From positions 1 through 7,280 of the forward strand of contig CAIPQX010000079.1 in the NCBI GenBank assembly GCA_903867285.1: 7,280 bases of DNA. The letters are read 5' to 3'. The stretch comes from an uncultured Actinomycetes bacterium (GTDB lineage: Bacteria > Actinomycetota > Actinomycetes > Nanopelagicales > Nanopelagicaceae). The notes below the pieces were generated by a model. That model saw only the letters and a program-made list of their open reading frames with translations. It had not been told where the DNA came from and did no database searches. Numbering within the stretch: the stretch's first letter is position 1; every line of letters starts with the position of its first letter. Shown piece by piece: positions 1 to 6,479 of this stretch. The translations under genes were made by a program, and so were the position numbers.

Positions 1-374
1 GAAATTCCAAAGAGTTGCCCAGCGGCAGCAACGCCAGCAAATTCCGCAGTCATTGTTCCGACGTTTGCCAATATCAAAGCAACCGCGCTAAAACTTCCGG
101 CCCGAGCGCCATACTTCTGACGTACCAATCCAATGAGACCCTGACGAGTTACAACACCAATGCGTGCACCTAAGTCTTGAAAGACGATCAGCGCGAATGT
201 CGAAACAACCAGCACCCAGAGCATGCGGTAGCCATATTTGGCTCCGAGTTGTGAATAAGTCGTGATTCCAGCGGGATCATCATCTGAGAGCCCGGCAATC
301 ATTCCAGGGCCCATAACCGCTAAAAAGGCCGCAATTCTTAACTTGCGGCCGCTCGGAATAGTTACGTTGCTCAT
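1..374 (-). CDS. NRAMP-family divalent metal transporter, N-terminal part (cut by window edge)
   Basis: This is the first 124 residues of an integral membrane protein; the rest lies beyond the left edge. Hydrophobic segments fall at about residues 13-28, 50-67 and 96-123. TM1 carries GPGMIAGLSDDDPAGI (22-37), which aligns with the NRAMP TM1 metal motif (classically DPGN), followed by TTYSQLGAKYGY. TM3 carries TAEFAGVAAAGQLFG. NRAMP/SLC11 proteins move Mn, Fe or related divalent cations inward, usually coupled to protons. The DPGN asparagine is not conserved here (DPAG), so the metal cannot be assigned as Mn; SLC11-related Mg transporters also depart from the classical ligand set. The ATG shares four bases (ATGA) with the stop codon of the MgtE-like gene upstream, implying translational coupling. 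Family assignment is firm; substrate and clade are open. Confidence 0.88.
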   Translation of the reverse strand, partial: MSNVTIPSGRKLRIAAFLAVMGPGMIAGLSDDDPAGITTYSQLGAKYGYRMLWVLVVSTFALIVFQDLGARIGVVTRQGLIGLVRQKYGARAGSFSAVALILANVGTMTAEFAGVAAAGQLFGI

Positions 375-1705
375 GAACGCGTCACCCCGCCCTGCGTAAA
401 GCGGCTGCGATTTTGTGAAAGCGCATCCACGAGATCATCGGCAAGAATTCGACCGATGGGCTTGTTCTTCTCATCAATAACGATGATCGAAGAACCGCGG
501 TTATTTGAAAATTCTTCTACGACCTCATTGATGGGAGTATCGATGGTTACGGCAGTGGGAAATGGTTTAGCCATTAGACCCGAAACTAGGCTAGAAGGAG
601 CGGCGCCAATTAGTTCTACGGTCTGTATGTGATCCAGGAGTTTGCCCTTGCTATCCACTACAACAACTCCGTCTGAGCTTTCGCGTTCTCTATTTTCCAC
701 CAGTAGCCGCAACGCTGTTGCGACGGTATCGCTGCCTTTTACAATCAAAATATGAGTTGTCATTATGCCGCCTGCAAGCTCTTCATCGAAGGAGACCAAT
801 TCGCGCAACTTCTTCGCGGTTCCAACTTCCATGGCGCCTAAAATACTTTCGCGGTGCTCTTCTTCCAGATCACGGAGAACTTCAGCAGATTCATCAGGTT
901 CCATATGCGCCAAGAGTTTGGCGGAGCTCTCTGCAGTCAAACCACGGAGCAAGCCTTCGAGTTCGTCATCTTCCATCTCTTCGAGCACATCGGCGGCAAG
1001 TGCTGGATCCAACATCTCAATAAGTGCGCCTTGCTCTCTACCAGCAAGATCTTCGATGAGATCTGCTAAGTCGGCGGGTCGCAGCTGACTAAGCGCAGAA
1101 CGTGTTGCAGAAGTGCGAACTACTCCCGTGGAATCCGTTAAGGATGCAACCGATGCCCAATCTAGAACGTGATCAGGGGTAGGTCTACGCGAGAGTGATC
1201 CGGGAAAGAGTCGACGTAAGAAAGACATGAAAGAGATATCAACTCCAACAACGCGAATCTCTTTATTAAATGGCGCTAGATAGAGATCAGATGTGCGCAC
1301 CACTCGCAGACCGTCAACGTCAACGATTTGGTGATCCAGCACATCGGCATCGAGGAGTGATTCGCCAGGGCGACGCGAAAATGTTTCGAGGTTAATCACC
1401 GCAGATGAAAGAGTGATCGAACTAGGTGTGAGAACCGATATACGGGCTCCATTTATGAATGACTTGCTATTTGCAATCTTGACTATCAAGCCAGATACCG
1501 GCGGATATGTCTCTTCGCCATGTCGAACCACGACATCAACCAATCGACCTATCTCTCGGCCATCGGGTCCAAAGACTGGACGACCGATCAAGCCAGCGAG
1601 AGAGACGAGCGAATCTCGAACGCTCTTACGCGATATCAAGAGGTCGCTGCGGCCGACTAACCGCTTTGCAACGGTATTTATCGCGGCTACAGGAGGACGT
1701 TTCAC
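371..1705 (-). CDS. Soluble PRC-barrel / MgtE_N / tandem CBS protein (MgtE-like sensor without a pore)
   Basis: 444 residues, with a GTG start. The N-terminal part (about 33-100, SLAGLIGRPVFGPDGREIGRLVDVVV) looks like a PRC-barrel, with a second similar stretch at about 113-165. Residues about 203-310 are a leucine- and acid-rich helical repeat of the MgtE N-terminal type (LRPADLADLIEDL, LLAHMEPDESAEVL), ending in AGGIMTT. Two CBS motifs follow (about 313-368 and 375-430; SGLMAKPFPTAV, DEKNKPIGRILADDL). In MgtE channels the N and CBS domains bind Mg2+ in the cytosol and close the pore. Here no transmembrane helices follow, so the protein should be cytosolic. Proteins of this layout and length occur in actinobacteria (M. 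tuberculosis Rv1232c, from memory). Its stop overlaps the start of an NRAMP-like transporter, so I infer a regulatory or sensing subunit for divalent cations. TAGACT lies 6 bases before the GTG, supporting this start over internal ones. Confidence 0.85.
   Translation of the reverse strand: MKRPPVAAINTVAKRLVGRSDLLISRKSVRDSLVSLAGLIGRPVFGPDGREIGRLVDVVVRHGEETYPPVSGLIVKIANSKSFINGARISVLTPSSITLSSAVINLETFSRRPGESLLDADVLDHQIVDVDGLRVVRTSDLYLAPFNKEIRVVGVDISFMSFLRRLFPGSLSRRPTPDHVLDWASVASLTDSTGVVRTSATRSALSQLRPADLADLIEDLAGREQGALIEMLDPALAADVLEEMEDDELEGLLRGLTAESSAKLLAHMEPDESAEVLRDLEEEHRESILGAMEVGTAKKLRELVSFDEELAGGIMTTHILIVKGSDTVATALRLLVENRERESSDGVVVVDSKGKLLDHIQTVELIGAAPSSLVSGLMAKPFPTAVTIDTPINEVVEEFSNNRGSSIIVIDEKNKPIGRILADDLVDALSQNRSRFTQGGVTRS
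382..388 (-). promoter_or_regulatory. Shine-Dalgarno-like sequence for the NRAMP gene
   Basis: On the minus strand GGGGTGA lies 7 bases before the NRAMP ATG, inside the end of the MgtE-like gene. It is a moderate match to the anti-SD. With the ATGA stop/start overlap it suggests coupled translation from a shared transcript rather than a separate leaderless start. Confidence 0.5.
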
Positions 1706-1711
1706 CCCGTC

Positions 1712-1717
1712 AGTCTA
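1712..1717 (-). promoter_or_regulatory. Candidate leaderless -10 box of the MgtE-like gene
   Basis: TAGACT on the minus strand, followed by GACGGG and then the GTG start codon at 1705. A TANNNT hexamer ending 6 bases before the start places transcription initiation on the start codon itself. The box lies in the 35-base gap after mrp. No clear -35 hexamer is visible. Confidence 0.45.
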
Positions 1718-1740
1718 CGGGCTCGCCTCTCGAGAAAGGA

Positions 1741-2868
1741 TTAGGTGTGCAGTGAAAGCGGTACTCCGACCAAGGAGCGGGGACGAATCACGATTGCGGA
1801 TAAGAGTTCATCAAATGTTTTCTTGATGAGCCCATCTCCTAGCCCAAGATAAGCGGGGGTGCCATGATCTCCGCCATCACGCAGTTCAATATCGAAGGGC
1901 ACCTTAGCCAGAAGTGGAATCTCGGAACCCACCAAGGCGCTCAAACGCTTAGCTGTTTCAGCCCCTCCACCTGCACCAAAAATAGCGATGGGCTCACCGC
2001 AGTGCGGGCATGGGCTTTCGGACATATTCTCAACGACCCCAAGGATGCGCTGTTTCATCTGGAATGCAATTCTGCCTGCCCGCTCGGCTACCTCTGCGGC
2101 GGCGACCTGCGGAGTGGTTACTACAAGAATTTCAGAGCGTGGGATCAACTGTCCAAGTGAGATGGCTATGTCACCGGTGCCCGGAGGTAGATCAAGTAGC
2201 AATAGATCGAGTGAGCCCCAGTAGGCATCAGTCATGAGCTGTTCGAGAACTCGGTGGAGCAACGGGCCACGATATGCAATTGGATCTTCACGATTCGGCT
2301 TGAACATCTCCATGGAAACTACTTTGACACCATGATTTTCCACCGGGATGAAGGTCTGATCTAAAGCGGTTGGTCTCTTATCCAAGATTCCCATGAGGCG
2401 AGGAATCGAATGACCGTAAACATCGGCATCCAATATCCCAACGCTCAAGCCGCGAGCTGCTGCCGCAACGGCCAGGTTGACCGTGACGGAGGACTTTCCG
2501 ACTCCACCCTTGCCTGATGCAATACCGATCACGCGCGTCAAAGAGTCAGGTTGCGCAAATTGATTAAATTTTTCACGGCCGCCGCGCAGTAATTTCTTCA
2601 CAGCATCACGCTCTTCGTCGTTCATGACTCCAAAATTGATTGCTACGGATTTGACGCCAGCGACAGCGGCGACAGCCGAGCCGATATCGGTTTGCAACTG
2701 ATCGCGCATGGGACATCCGCTGATTGTTAATTTAATAGCGATAGTGGCTACGCCATCGGCGAAGAGAACAGATTCCACCATTCCGAGGTCAGGTAAGGGA
2801 CGACGAAGTTCAGGATCGTTCACCTGCGCTAACGCTTTGTGGATCTCTAAAACTACCTCTTGAGTCAT
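1741..2868 (-). CDS. mrp: Mrp/ApbC-family iron-sulfur cluster carrier ATPase
   Basis: 375 residues, full length for the family. Residues 1-90 form a MIP18/DUF59 domain (DPELRRPLPDLGMV at 18-31; TISGCPM with Cys52). Then comes a deviant Walker A, GKGGVGKS (119-126), a switch region DADVYGHSIPRLMG (147-160), and Walker B-like LLLLDLPPGTGD (222-233). The CPHC motif at 287-290 is the CxxC pair that binds a bridging Fe-S cluster between two subunits. These are the hallmarks of Mrp/ApbC/Nbp35 proteins, cytosolic dimeric ATPases that hold and transfer Fe-S clusters to apo-proteins. All key residues are present. A short tail after about residue 360 (IRPRSLVGVPLSLHT) is probably variable. The gene starts 17 bases after htrA; TAGAGT six bases before the ATG, with no good Shine-Dalgarno, points to a leaderless start of its own. 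Confidence 0.96.
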   Translation of the reverse strand: MTQEVVLEIHKALAQVNDPELRRPLPDLGMVESVLFADGVATIAIKLTISGCPMRDQLQTDIGSAVAAVAGVKSVAINFGVMNDEERDAVKKLLRGGREKFNQFAQPDSLTRVIGIASGKGGVGKSSVTVNLAVAAAARGLSVGILDADVYGHSIPRLMGILDKRPTALDQTFIPVENHGVKVVSMEMFKPNREDPIAYRGPLLHRVLEQLMTDAYWGSLDLLLLDLPPGTGDIAISLGQLIPRSEILVVTTPQVAAAEVAERAGRIAFQMKQRILGVVENMSESPCPHCGEPIAIFGAGGGAETAKRLSALVGSEIPLLAKVPFDIELRDGGDHGTPAYLGLGDGLIKKTFDELLSAIVIRPRSLVGVPLSLHT

Positions 2869-2874
2869 AGGTGC

Positions 2875-2880
2875 ACTCTA
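2875..2880 (-). promoter_or_regulatory. Candidate leaderless -10 box of mrp
   Basis: TAGAGT on the minus strand, then GCACCT, then the mrp ATG at 2868. Spacing is 6 bases. The same hexamer at the same spacing precedes pepA. It lies in the 17-base gap between htrA and mrp. Confidence 0.5.
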
Positions 2881-2885
2881 CGACC

Positions 2886-4073
2886 CTATTTAGATGCGAC
2901 GAGTGTGATCTTGATCGACTTGATCACAGAACCACGTTGATATTTTAGGGTTACTGTGTCGCCAATTGAATGTGCTCGAATGGCAACGATCAGATCATCG
3001 GCCACGGCAATATCTTTGCCATTAATGGCAAGAATGATGTCGCCTCTTTGGAATCCTGCTTTAGCCGCAGGCCCCCCGGGCAGAATCGCATTTGATGTGT
3101 TGGCAATCTTTGCCCCAGGACCGGCAAAACTGGAATCAAGGGACATTCCAACTATTGGATAGTGCGAGGTTCCGGTCTTAATCAGTTGGTCCGCGGTCCT
3201 TTTAGCTTGGTTAATCGGTATCGAAAATCCTAAGCCAATCGAACCTGGTTGACCCGAGATAGAGTTCCCCAGAGAAGCAATTGCGGAGTTAACACCGATA
3301 ACCGCGCCAGTTGAATCCACCAAAGGTCCGCCGGAGTTACCAGGGTTGATGGCGGCATCGGTTTGTAGTGCATCGATGAACGAGCTTTCACCAGCGGTGT
3401 TATCAGAGCTGGTTGTAACGGGGCGATTTTTTGCAGAGATAATTCCGGTCGTCACAGTTCCTTGTAGCCCGAGCGGTGATCCAATAGCAATAACAGGATC
3501 TCCTACCTGAACGTTATCGCTGTTACCGAGAACGAGGGCAGGTGCTCCCGTTACGTCGATTTTGAGAACGGCGAGATCATACGAAGTATCACGCCCGACA
3601 AGGGTCGCTGTGTACTGGGTATTGTTGGAAAGTTTTACTGTGATTGGTGTTTTTGCGAGCACTGCTGCTTCGACCACGTGGTTGTTGGTCATGATGTAAC
3701 CGCTTGATTCAATAAAGAAACCAGTACCAGTATCTGTTCCAGCAGTGGTACTCGAATCAACTTCTACGACAGAGGGAAGGACGCGAGCGGCAATTCCGGC
3801 AACCGAGTTGGGTGCGCGACTAATAATTGAGGTCGATGTGACCAAGTGATGCGAATTATCAAATGCAACTTTGCCAATCAGCGCGCCAACTAGTCCTGCA
3901 ATCAGCGACATAGCGAGTGCCATATACCAAGTGACTTGAACAACGCGCTTGAGTGGAGCAATCGGAGCGAAGGTAGCTGCCATCGATTGACCATCCGAAA
4001 CCCACCAGGGGGTCTGCGTTGGGGTTGGAGAAGGATTGGGTTCTTCGTTGATGATTGATTCTTCTTCAGACAT
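2886..4073 (-). CDS. htrA: Membrane-anchored HtrA/DegP-like serine protease with one PDZ domain
   Basis: 395 residues from the ATG at 4073. Order: a short acidic, proline-rich cytosolic N-terminus (EEPNPSPTPTQTPWW), one transmembrane anchor at about 44-67, a linker, a trypsin-like domain at about 90-290, and a PDZ domain at about 300-393 (GPAAKAGFQRGDIILAINGK). The catalytic triad is visible: His132 in TNNHVV, Asp166 in YDLAVLK, Ser247 in GNSGGP. Such proteases act outside the membrane on misfolded envelope proteins; the PDZ domain binds substrate C-termini or regulates. The reading frame also allows a GTG at 4079 (two residues longer), but a perfect TATAAT ends at 4080. The GTG would then sit directly after the -10 box, while the ATG lies where transcription should begin, so I prefer the ATG. 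In mycobacteria htrA follows sigE-rseA; neither is found here. Confidence 0.94.
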   Translation of the reverse strand: MSEEESIINEEPNPSPTPTQTPWWVSDGQSMAATFAPIAPLKRVVQVTWYMALAMSLIAGLVGALIGKVAFDNSHHLVTSTSIISRAPNSVAGIAARVLPSVVEVDSSTTAGTDTGTGFFIESSGYIMTNNHVVEAAVLAKTPITVKLSNNTQYTATLVGRDTSYDLAVLKIDVTGAPALVLGNSDNVQVGDPVIAIGSPLGLQGTVTTGIISAKNRPVTTSSDNTAGESSFIDALQTDAAINPGNSGGPLVDSTGAVIGVNSAIASLGNSISGQPGSIGLGFSIPINQAKRTADQLIKTGTSHYPIVGMSLDSSFAGPGAKIANTSNAILPGGPAAKAGFQRGDIILAINGKDIAVADDLIVAIRAHSIGDTVTLKYQRGSVIKSIKITLVASK

Positions 4074-4079
4074 TGTCAC

Positions 4080-4085
4080 ATTATA
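4080..4085 (-). promoter_or_regulatory. Consensus -10 box (TATAAT) of htrA
   Basis: A perfect TATAAT on the minus strand, followed by GTGACA and the ATG at 4073. It lies in the 18-base gap after the O-methyltransferase gene. A -35 is weak: GCGACA at 4101-4106 gives only a 15-base spacer. This is the best single -10 in the window and decides the htrA start. Confidence 0.6.
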
Positions 4086-4091
4086 ATTGAG

Positions 4092-4739
4092 TTAAAGCTT
4101 TGTCGCTAGAAGTACTCCGCCGCCCAGCGGCAAAACAATGGAACTCCAACGCGAATCCTCTTTTACAGCGCGTATTCCATCACGGCGTGAAATGCTCTCA
4201 AAATCTCGCTGCGTAGGATCGGCCACTTTCCCGCCGCTGAGCACATGATCCACGAAGAGGATCCCGCCCGGCCGGAGTAGGCGATAAGACTCGTGAATGA
4301 GATCCATCAAGTCAGATGCTGGACGGATAACGACGAGGTCATAATTGTTATCTGCAAGTTTGCCGACAACTTCCATAATAATCCCTGTGATTAATCGAAA
4401 GCGCTGAGTCGAAATACCAGACTCCTCAAAAACTGATCGCGCAGAAGCCGCGTGCTCGCGTTCGGTATCGATAGATGTGAGAACTGCATCTGGTCCTGCG
4501 CCGGCGAATAACCAGAGTCCGCTCACACCAGAGCCAGTTCCAATTTCAACGATGGAGCGGGCTTTCAGTGATTCAACTGCAAAGCGGAGCAGACCACCGA
4601 CAGCAGGAGTTGGATCGAGCGTACCTAACTCTTCAGCATTGTTGCGGGCTTGTTGCATGAATATATCTTCGCGAACGTAGCCCTCAGCAAATGCTGACAT
4701 ATCGCCGCGGTTCCCGATCATGAGAGAGATGTTAGCCAT
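4092..4739 (-). CDS. Class I SAM-dependent O-methyltransferase (Rv1220c-like)
   Basis: 215 residues with a Rossmann methyltransferase fold of the COMT/CCoAOMT type. The SAM motif VEIGTGSGVSGLWL is at 64-77, the acidic end of strand 2 is D91 (TSIDTE), and the post-motif LLRPGGILFVDHVLSGGKVADP is at 154-175. Sequence and surroundings resemble the M. tuberculosis Rv1220c family next to sigE/htrA; its substrate is unknown to me. In metal-dependent members the strand-4 motif is FIDADK; here it is VIRPAS (137-142), so the usual metal-binding Asp is Arg139, and the DN pair is D164-H165. Metal-dependent catalysis may be lost or changed. The longest frame overlaps the end of pepA by 22 bases. An in-frame ATG at 4721 overlaps the pepA stop as ATGA and is a likely alternative start (209 residues). 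Confidence 0.88.
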   Translation of the reverse strand: MANISLMIGNRGDMSAFAEGYVREDIFMQQARNNAEELGTLDPTPAVGGLLRFAVESLKARSIVEIGTGSGVSGLWLFAGAGPDAVLTSIDTEREHAASARSVFEESGISTQRFRLITGIIMEVVGKLADNNYDLVVIRPASDLMDLIHESYRLLRPGGILFVDHVLSGGKVADPTQRDFESISRRDGIRAVKEDSRWSSIVLPLGGGVLLATKL

Positions 4740-6235
4740 TCGATGAGCAAACGGGTGCCAAATCCAGTCCCACCCTTGATAACTTCACCAGAATCCACCT
4801 CAGAACGAGCTGGTCCTGCGATATCCAGATGTACCCAGTTCCGCTTCCCCACAAAATGCTCTAAGAAGAGCGCCGCGGTCACCGACCCAGCACTGAAGTG
4901 CCGAGCGGACGCATCATGATTGAGATCAGCAACTGGGCTAGCCAGCGAGGGTAGGTAATCATCCTGAAGTGGCATCGGCCAGACGCGATCCCCGATCCGC
5001 TCCCCGATCTCGTGAAGCTGTGCTGTTAACGATACGTTGCGTGAATACATCGCTCCATATTGTTTTCCGAGACCGAGCGTCGCTGAACCAGTCAGCGTTG
5101 CAATATCTATTAAGTAATCAGGCTTTAACTCCAGGTCTGCATATGCCAGTCCATCGGCGAGTACTAACCGACCTTCTGCATCTGTGTTGATAATTTCTAC
5201 GGTGGTGCCGCCGAATTGGGCAATAACATCTGATGGACGTTGTGCAGTTCCAGAAACCATATTCGCAGCGCACATCATGAGCGCCGTAATTCGCACGCGC
5301 GGTTGAATCTTGGCCATCGCAACCGTTGCAGTCAGAATTGCTGCGGCACCTGCCATATCGCTCTTCATGGGAATCATCAGATCGTATGGTCGCTTCATAG
5401 AGACACCGCCGGTGTCGTATGTAATTCCTTTGCCAACAAGTACTACATGCGGCCAATTCTTGCTCCCGGCGGGCGCATAATGAATTTCGATAAGCCGGGG
5501 AGGAGTACTCGGTGCAGAGTTACCAACTGCGCGCAGGCCGCCGAATGCATCGAGCTCGCGACCCTTTTTAACGGTGATGGTTAAATCTGGGTTCTTTGCT
5601 TGGCGAACGAGCAACTTGGCTTGCTCTGCGAGCCAGGCTGGATTTTTAATATTTGAAGGGGTGTGAATGAGATCGCGCGTCCGCCACGTCGCCTCTGCGA
5701 GAATACTGGCGCGTTCTGCTGCCTCTGAAAGTTCTTGGCCAAATATAAATGCCGTCGCGCCTTTTGCACGCGCGCTTACATCGCTCTTGGAGTAATCGCT
5801 TTTAAGATTCCAACCGTATTGTGAAAGCGAGAGCGCAACCATATGCGCGAGCGCAGCGTCATATTCACCGGAGTAAGTACTAAAGATCGAGTAACCCGTT
5901 GATTTCACTTTGCGACCGAGCGCGGCTCCAGCTTTTCGAGCATCCTCTATTGAGTCGCTGCCGAAACCAAGAATAAATAGTCGAACTAGAGTGCCCGATG
6001 GGGTGAGGGGTATCTCCAGTATCTCCCCCGCCTTAGCGCTGAAGTTGGGCCACTGCTGCAGAATTTCGGCATAGGTGTTTCCACTCTTTGCGAGAATTTG
6101 AGTAGTGATTTCGTTCGACAGAAGTTCTGAACCTGCATCGGAAATATAAGCAGGAATAACTAGGGCGTGGAATTTATCGAGCGCACCCGCGGAGATAGAA
6201 CCAACCGTTCTGAAAGTTGGCTGAGGCAGATGCAT
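4718..6235 (-). CDS. pepA: Leucyl aminopeptidase (M17 family)
   Basis: 505 residues, normal length for M17. The N-terminal third (1-170) is the variable macro-like domain; the C-terminal two thirds are catalytic. Metal and active-site residues are all present: Lys269 and Asp274 in GKGITYDTGG, Lys281 in SMKRP, Asp293 in MKSDMAG, and Asp352/Glu354/Arg356 in NTDAEGRLVLADG. These match the E. coli PepA set. The enzyme is a cytosolic hexamer with two divalent metals (Zn or Mn), removing N-terminal residues, preferably Leu, from peptides. Some family members also bind DNA or cleave Cys-Gly; nothing here decides that. It starts 9 bases after the DUF3117 stop codon with no clear Shine-Dalgarno, but with TAGAGT six bases before the ATG. 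Its end overlaps the O-methyltransferase gene. Confidence 0.96.
   Translation of the reverse strand: MHLPQPTFRTVGSISAGALDKFHALVIPAYISDAGSELLSNEITTQILAKSGNTYAEILQQWPNFSAKAGEILEIPLTPSGTLVRLFILGFGSDSIEDARKAGAALGRKVKSTGYSIFSTYSGEYDAALAHMVALSLSQYGWNLKSDYSKSDVSARAKGATAFIFGQELSEAAERASILAEATWRTRDLIHTPSNIKNPAWLAEQAKLLVRQAKNPDLTITVKKGRELDAFGGLRAVGNSAPSTPPRLIEIHYAPAGSKNWPHVVLVGKGITYDTGGVSMKRPYDLMIPMKSDMAGAAAILTATVAMAKIQPRVRITALMMCAANMVSGTAQRPSDVIAQFGGTTVEIINTDAEGRLVLADGLAYADLELKPDYLIDIATLTGSATLGLGKQYGAMYSRNVSLTAQLHEIGERIGDRVWPMPLQDDYLPSLASPVADLNHDASARHFSAGSVTAALFLEHFVGKRNWVHLDIAGPARSEVDSGEVIKGGTGFGTRLLIEWLTSLS
4729..4734 (-). promoter_or_regulatory. Weak candidate -10 box for the internal O-methyltransferase start
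   Basis: TAACAT on the minus strand ends 7 bases before the in-frame ATG at 4721, inside the pepA 3' end. It fits the TANNNT pattern seen elsewhere, but translational coupling through the ATGA overlap would serve equally well. Confidence 0.22.
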
Positions 6236-6241
6236 GAGACG

Positions 6242-6247
6242 ACTCTA
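6242..6247 (-). promoter_or_regulatory. Candidate leaderless -10 box of pepA, containing the DUF3117 stop codon
   Basis: TAGAGT on the minus strand, then CGTCTC, then the pepA ATG at 6235. The first three bases TAG are the stop codon of DUF3117 (6245-6247). Hexamer and spacing equal those before mrp. Confidence 0.45.
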
Positions 6248-6424
6248 TTTCTTAACGAGTGCTACTGCCGCCTGAAGGGCATTTCCTAGATTGGTTGCCT
6301 CTTCGACGTTGAGCTCGACCACTAAGCGGCCGCCGCCCTCAAGAGGGATACGCATCACCAGGCTTCTAGCCTCTTTGGTGACCTCCATGGGACCATCGCC
6401 AGTTCGTGGTTTCATGGCTGCCAT
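6245..6424 (-). CDS. DUF3117 family small protein
   Basis: 59 residues, too short for many gene finders. It begins MAAMKPRTGDGPMEVTKEAR and continues through PLEGGGRLVVELNVEEA; this matches the highly conserved actinobacterial DUF3117 family, usually 55-75 residues (M. tuberculosis Rv1211 belongs here, from memory). Function is not established; Rv1211 has been discussed as calmodulin-like, but I see no EF-hand loop in this protein. No signal peptide, membrane segment or cysteines are present, so it should be cytosolic. The start is well supported: AAGGGAG lies 7 bases upstream and the MAAMKPRTGDGP opening is the family's conserved N-terminus. The gene is 55 bases after the sigma-like gene and 9 bases before pepA. 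Confidence 0.93.
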   Translation of the reverse strand: MAAMKPRTGDGPMEVTKEARSLVMRIPLEGGGRLVVELNVEEATNLGNALQAAVALVKK

Positions 6425-6431
6425 GGTGAAA

Positions 6432-6438
6432 CTCCCTT
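6432..6438 (-). promoter_or_regulatory. Shine-Dalgarno of DUF3117
   Basis: AAGGGAG on the minus strand with a 7-base spacer to the ATG at 6424. It is the strongest ribosome binding site in the window and implies a leadered mRNA, unlike most neighbours. A TACGTT hexamer at 6456-6461 could be its -10, but this is weak. Confidence 0.65.
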
Positions 6439-6479
6439 ACTTAAAAACAATGAGGAACGTAGGGGAGAAGTATCTCGCA

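Noticed and set aside
718..1088. Overlapping plus-strand frames of 71-107 codons
   Set aside because: Antisense to the MgtE_N/CBS gene; serine- and arginine-rich low-complexity translations typical of shadow frames.
1706..1740. Small gene or RNA in the gap between mrp and the MgtE-like gene
   Set aside because: 35 bases only; the sole visible signal is the TAGACT box.
4074..4091. Remnant of sigE/rseA between the O-methyltransferase and htrA
   Set aside because: Only 18 bases are present and they hold the htrA -10 box; there is no room for a relic.
5118..5456. 112-codon minus-strand frame rich in Cys and Arg
   Set aside because: Out-of-frame shadow within the catalytic part of pepA, which is intact.
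6425..6479. Rho-independent terminator after the sigma-like gene
   Set aside because: A TTTTT run is present, but no compact GC-rich hairpin precedes it; the CTCCC/GGGAG pair spans the T run rather than preceding it.
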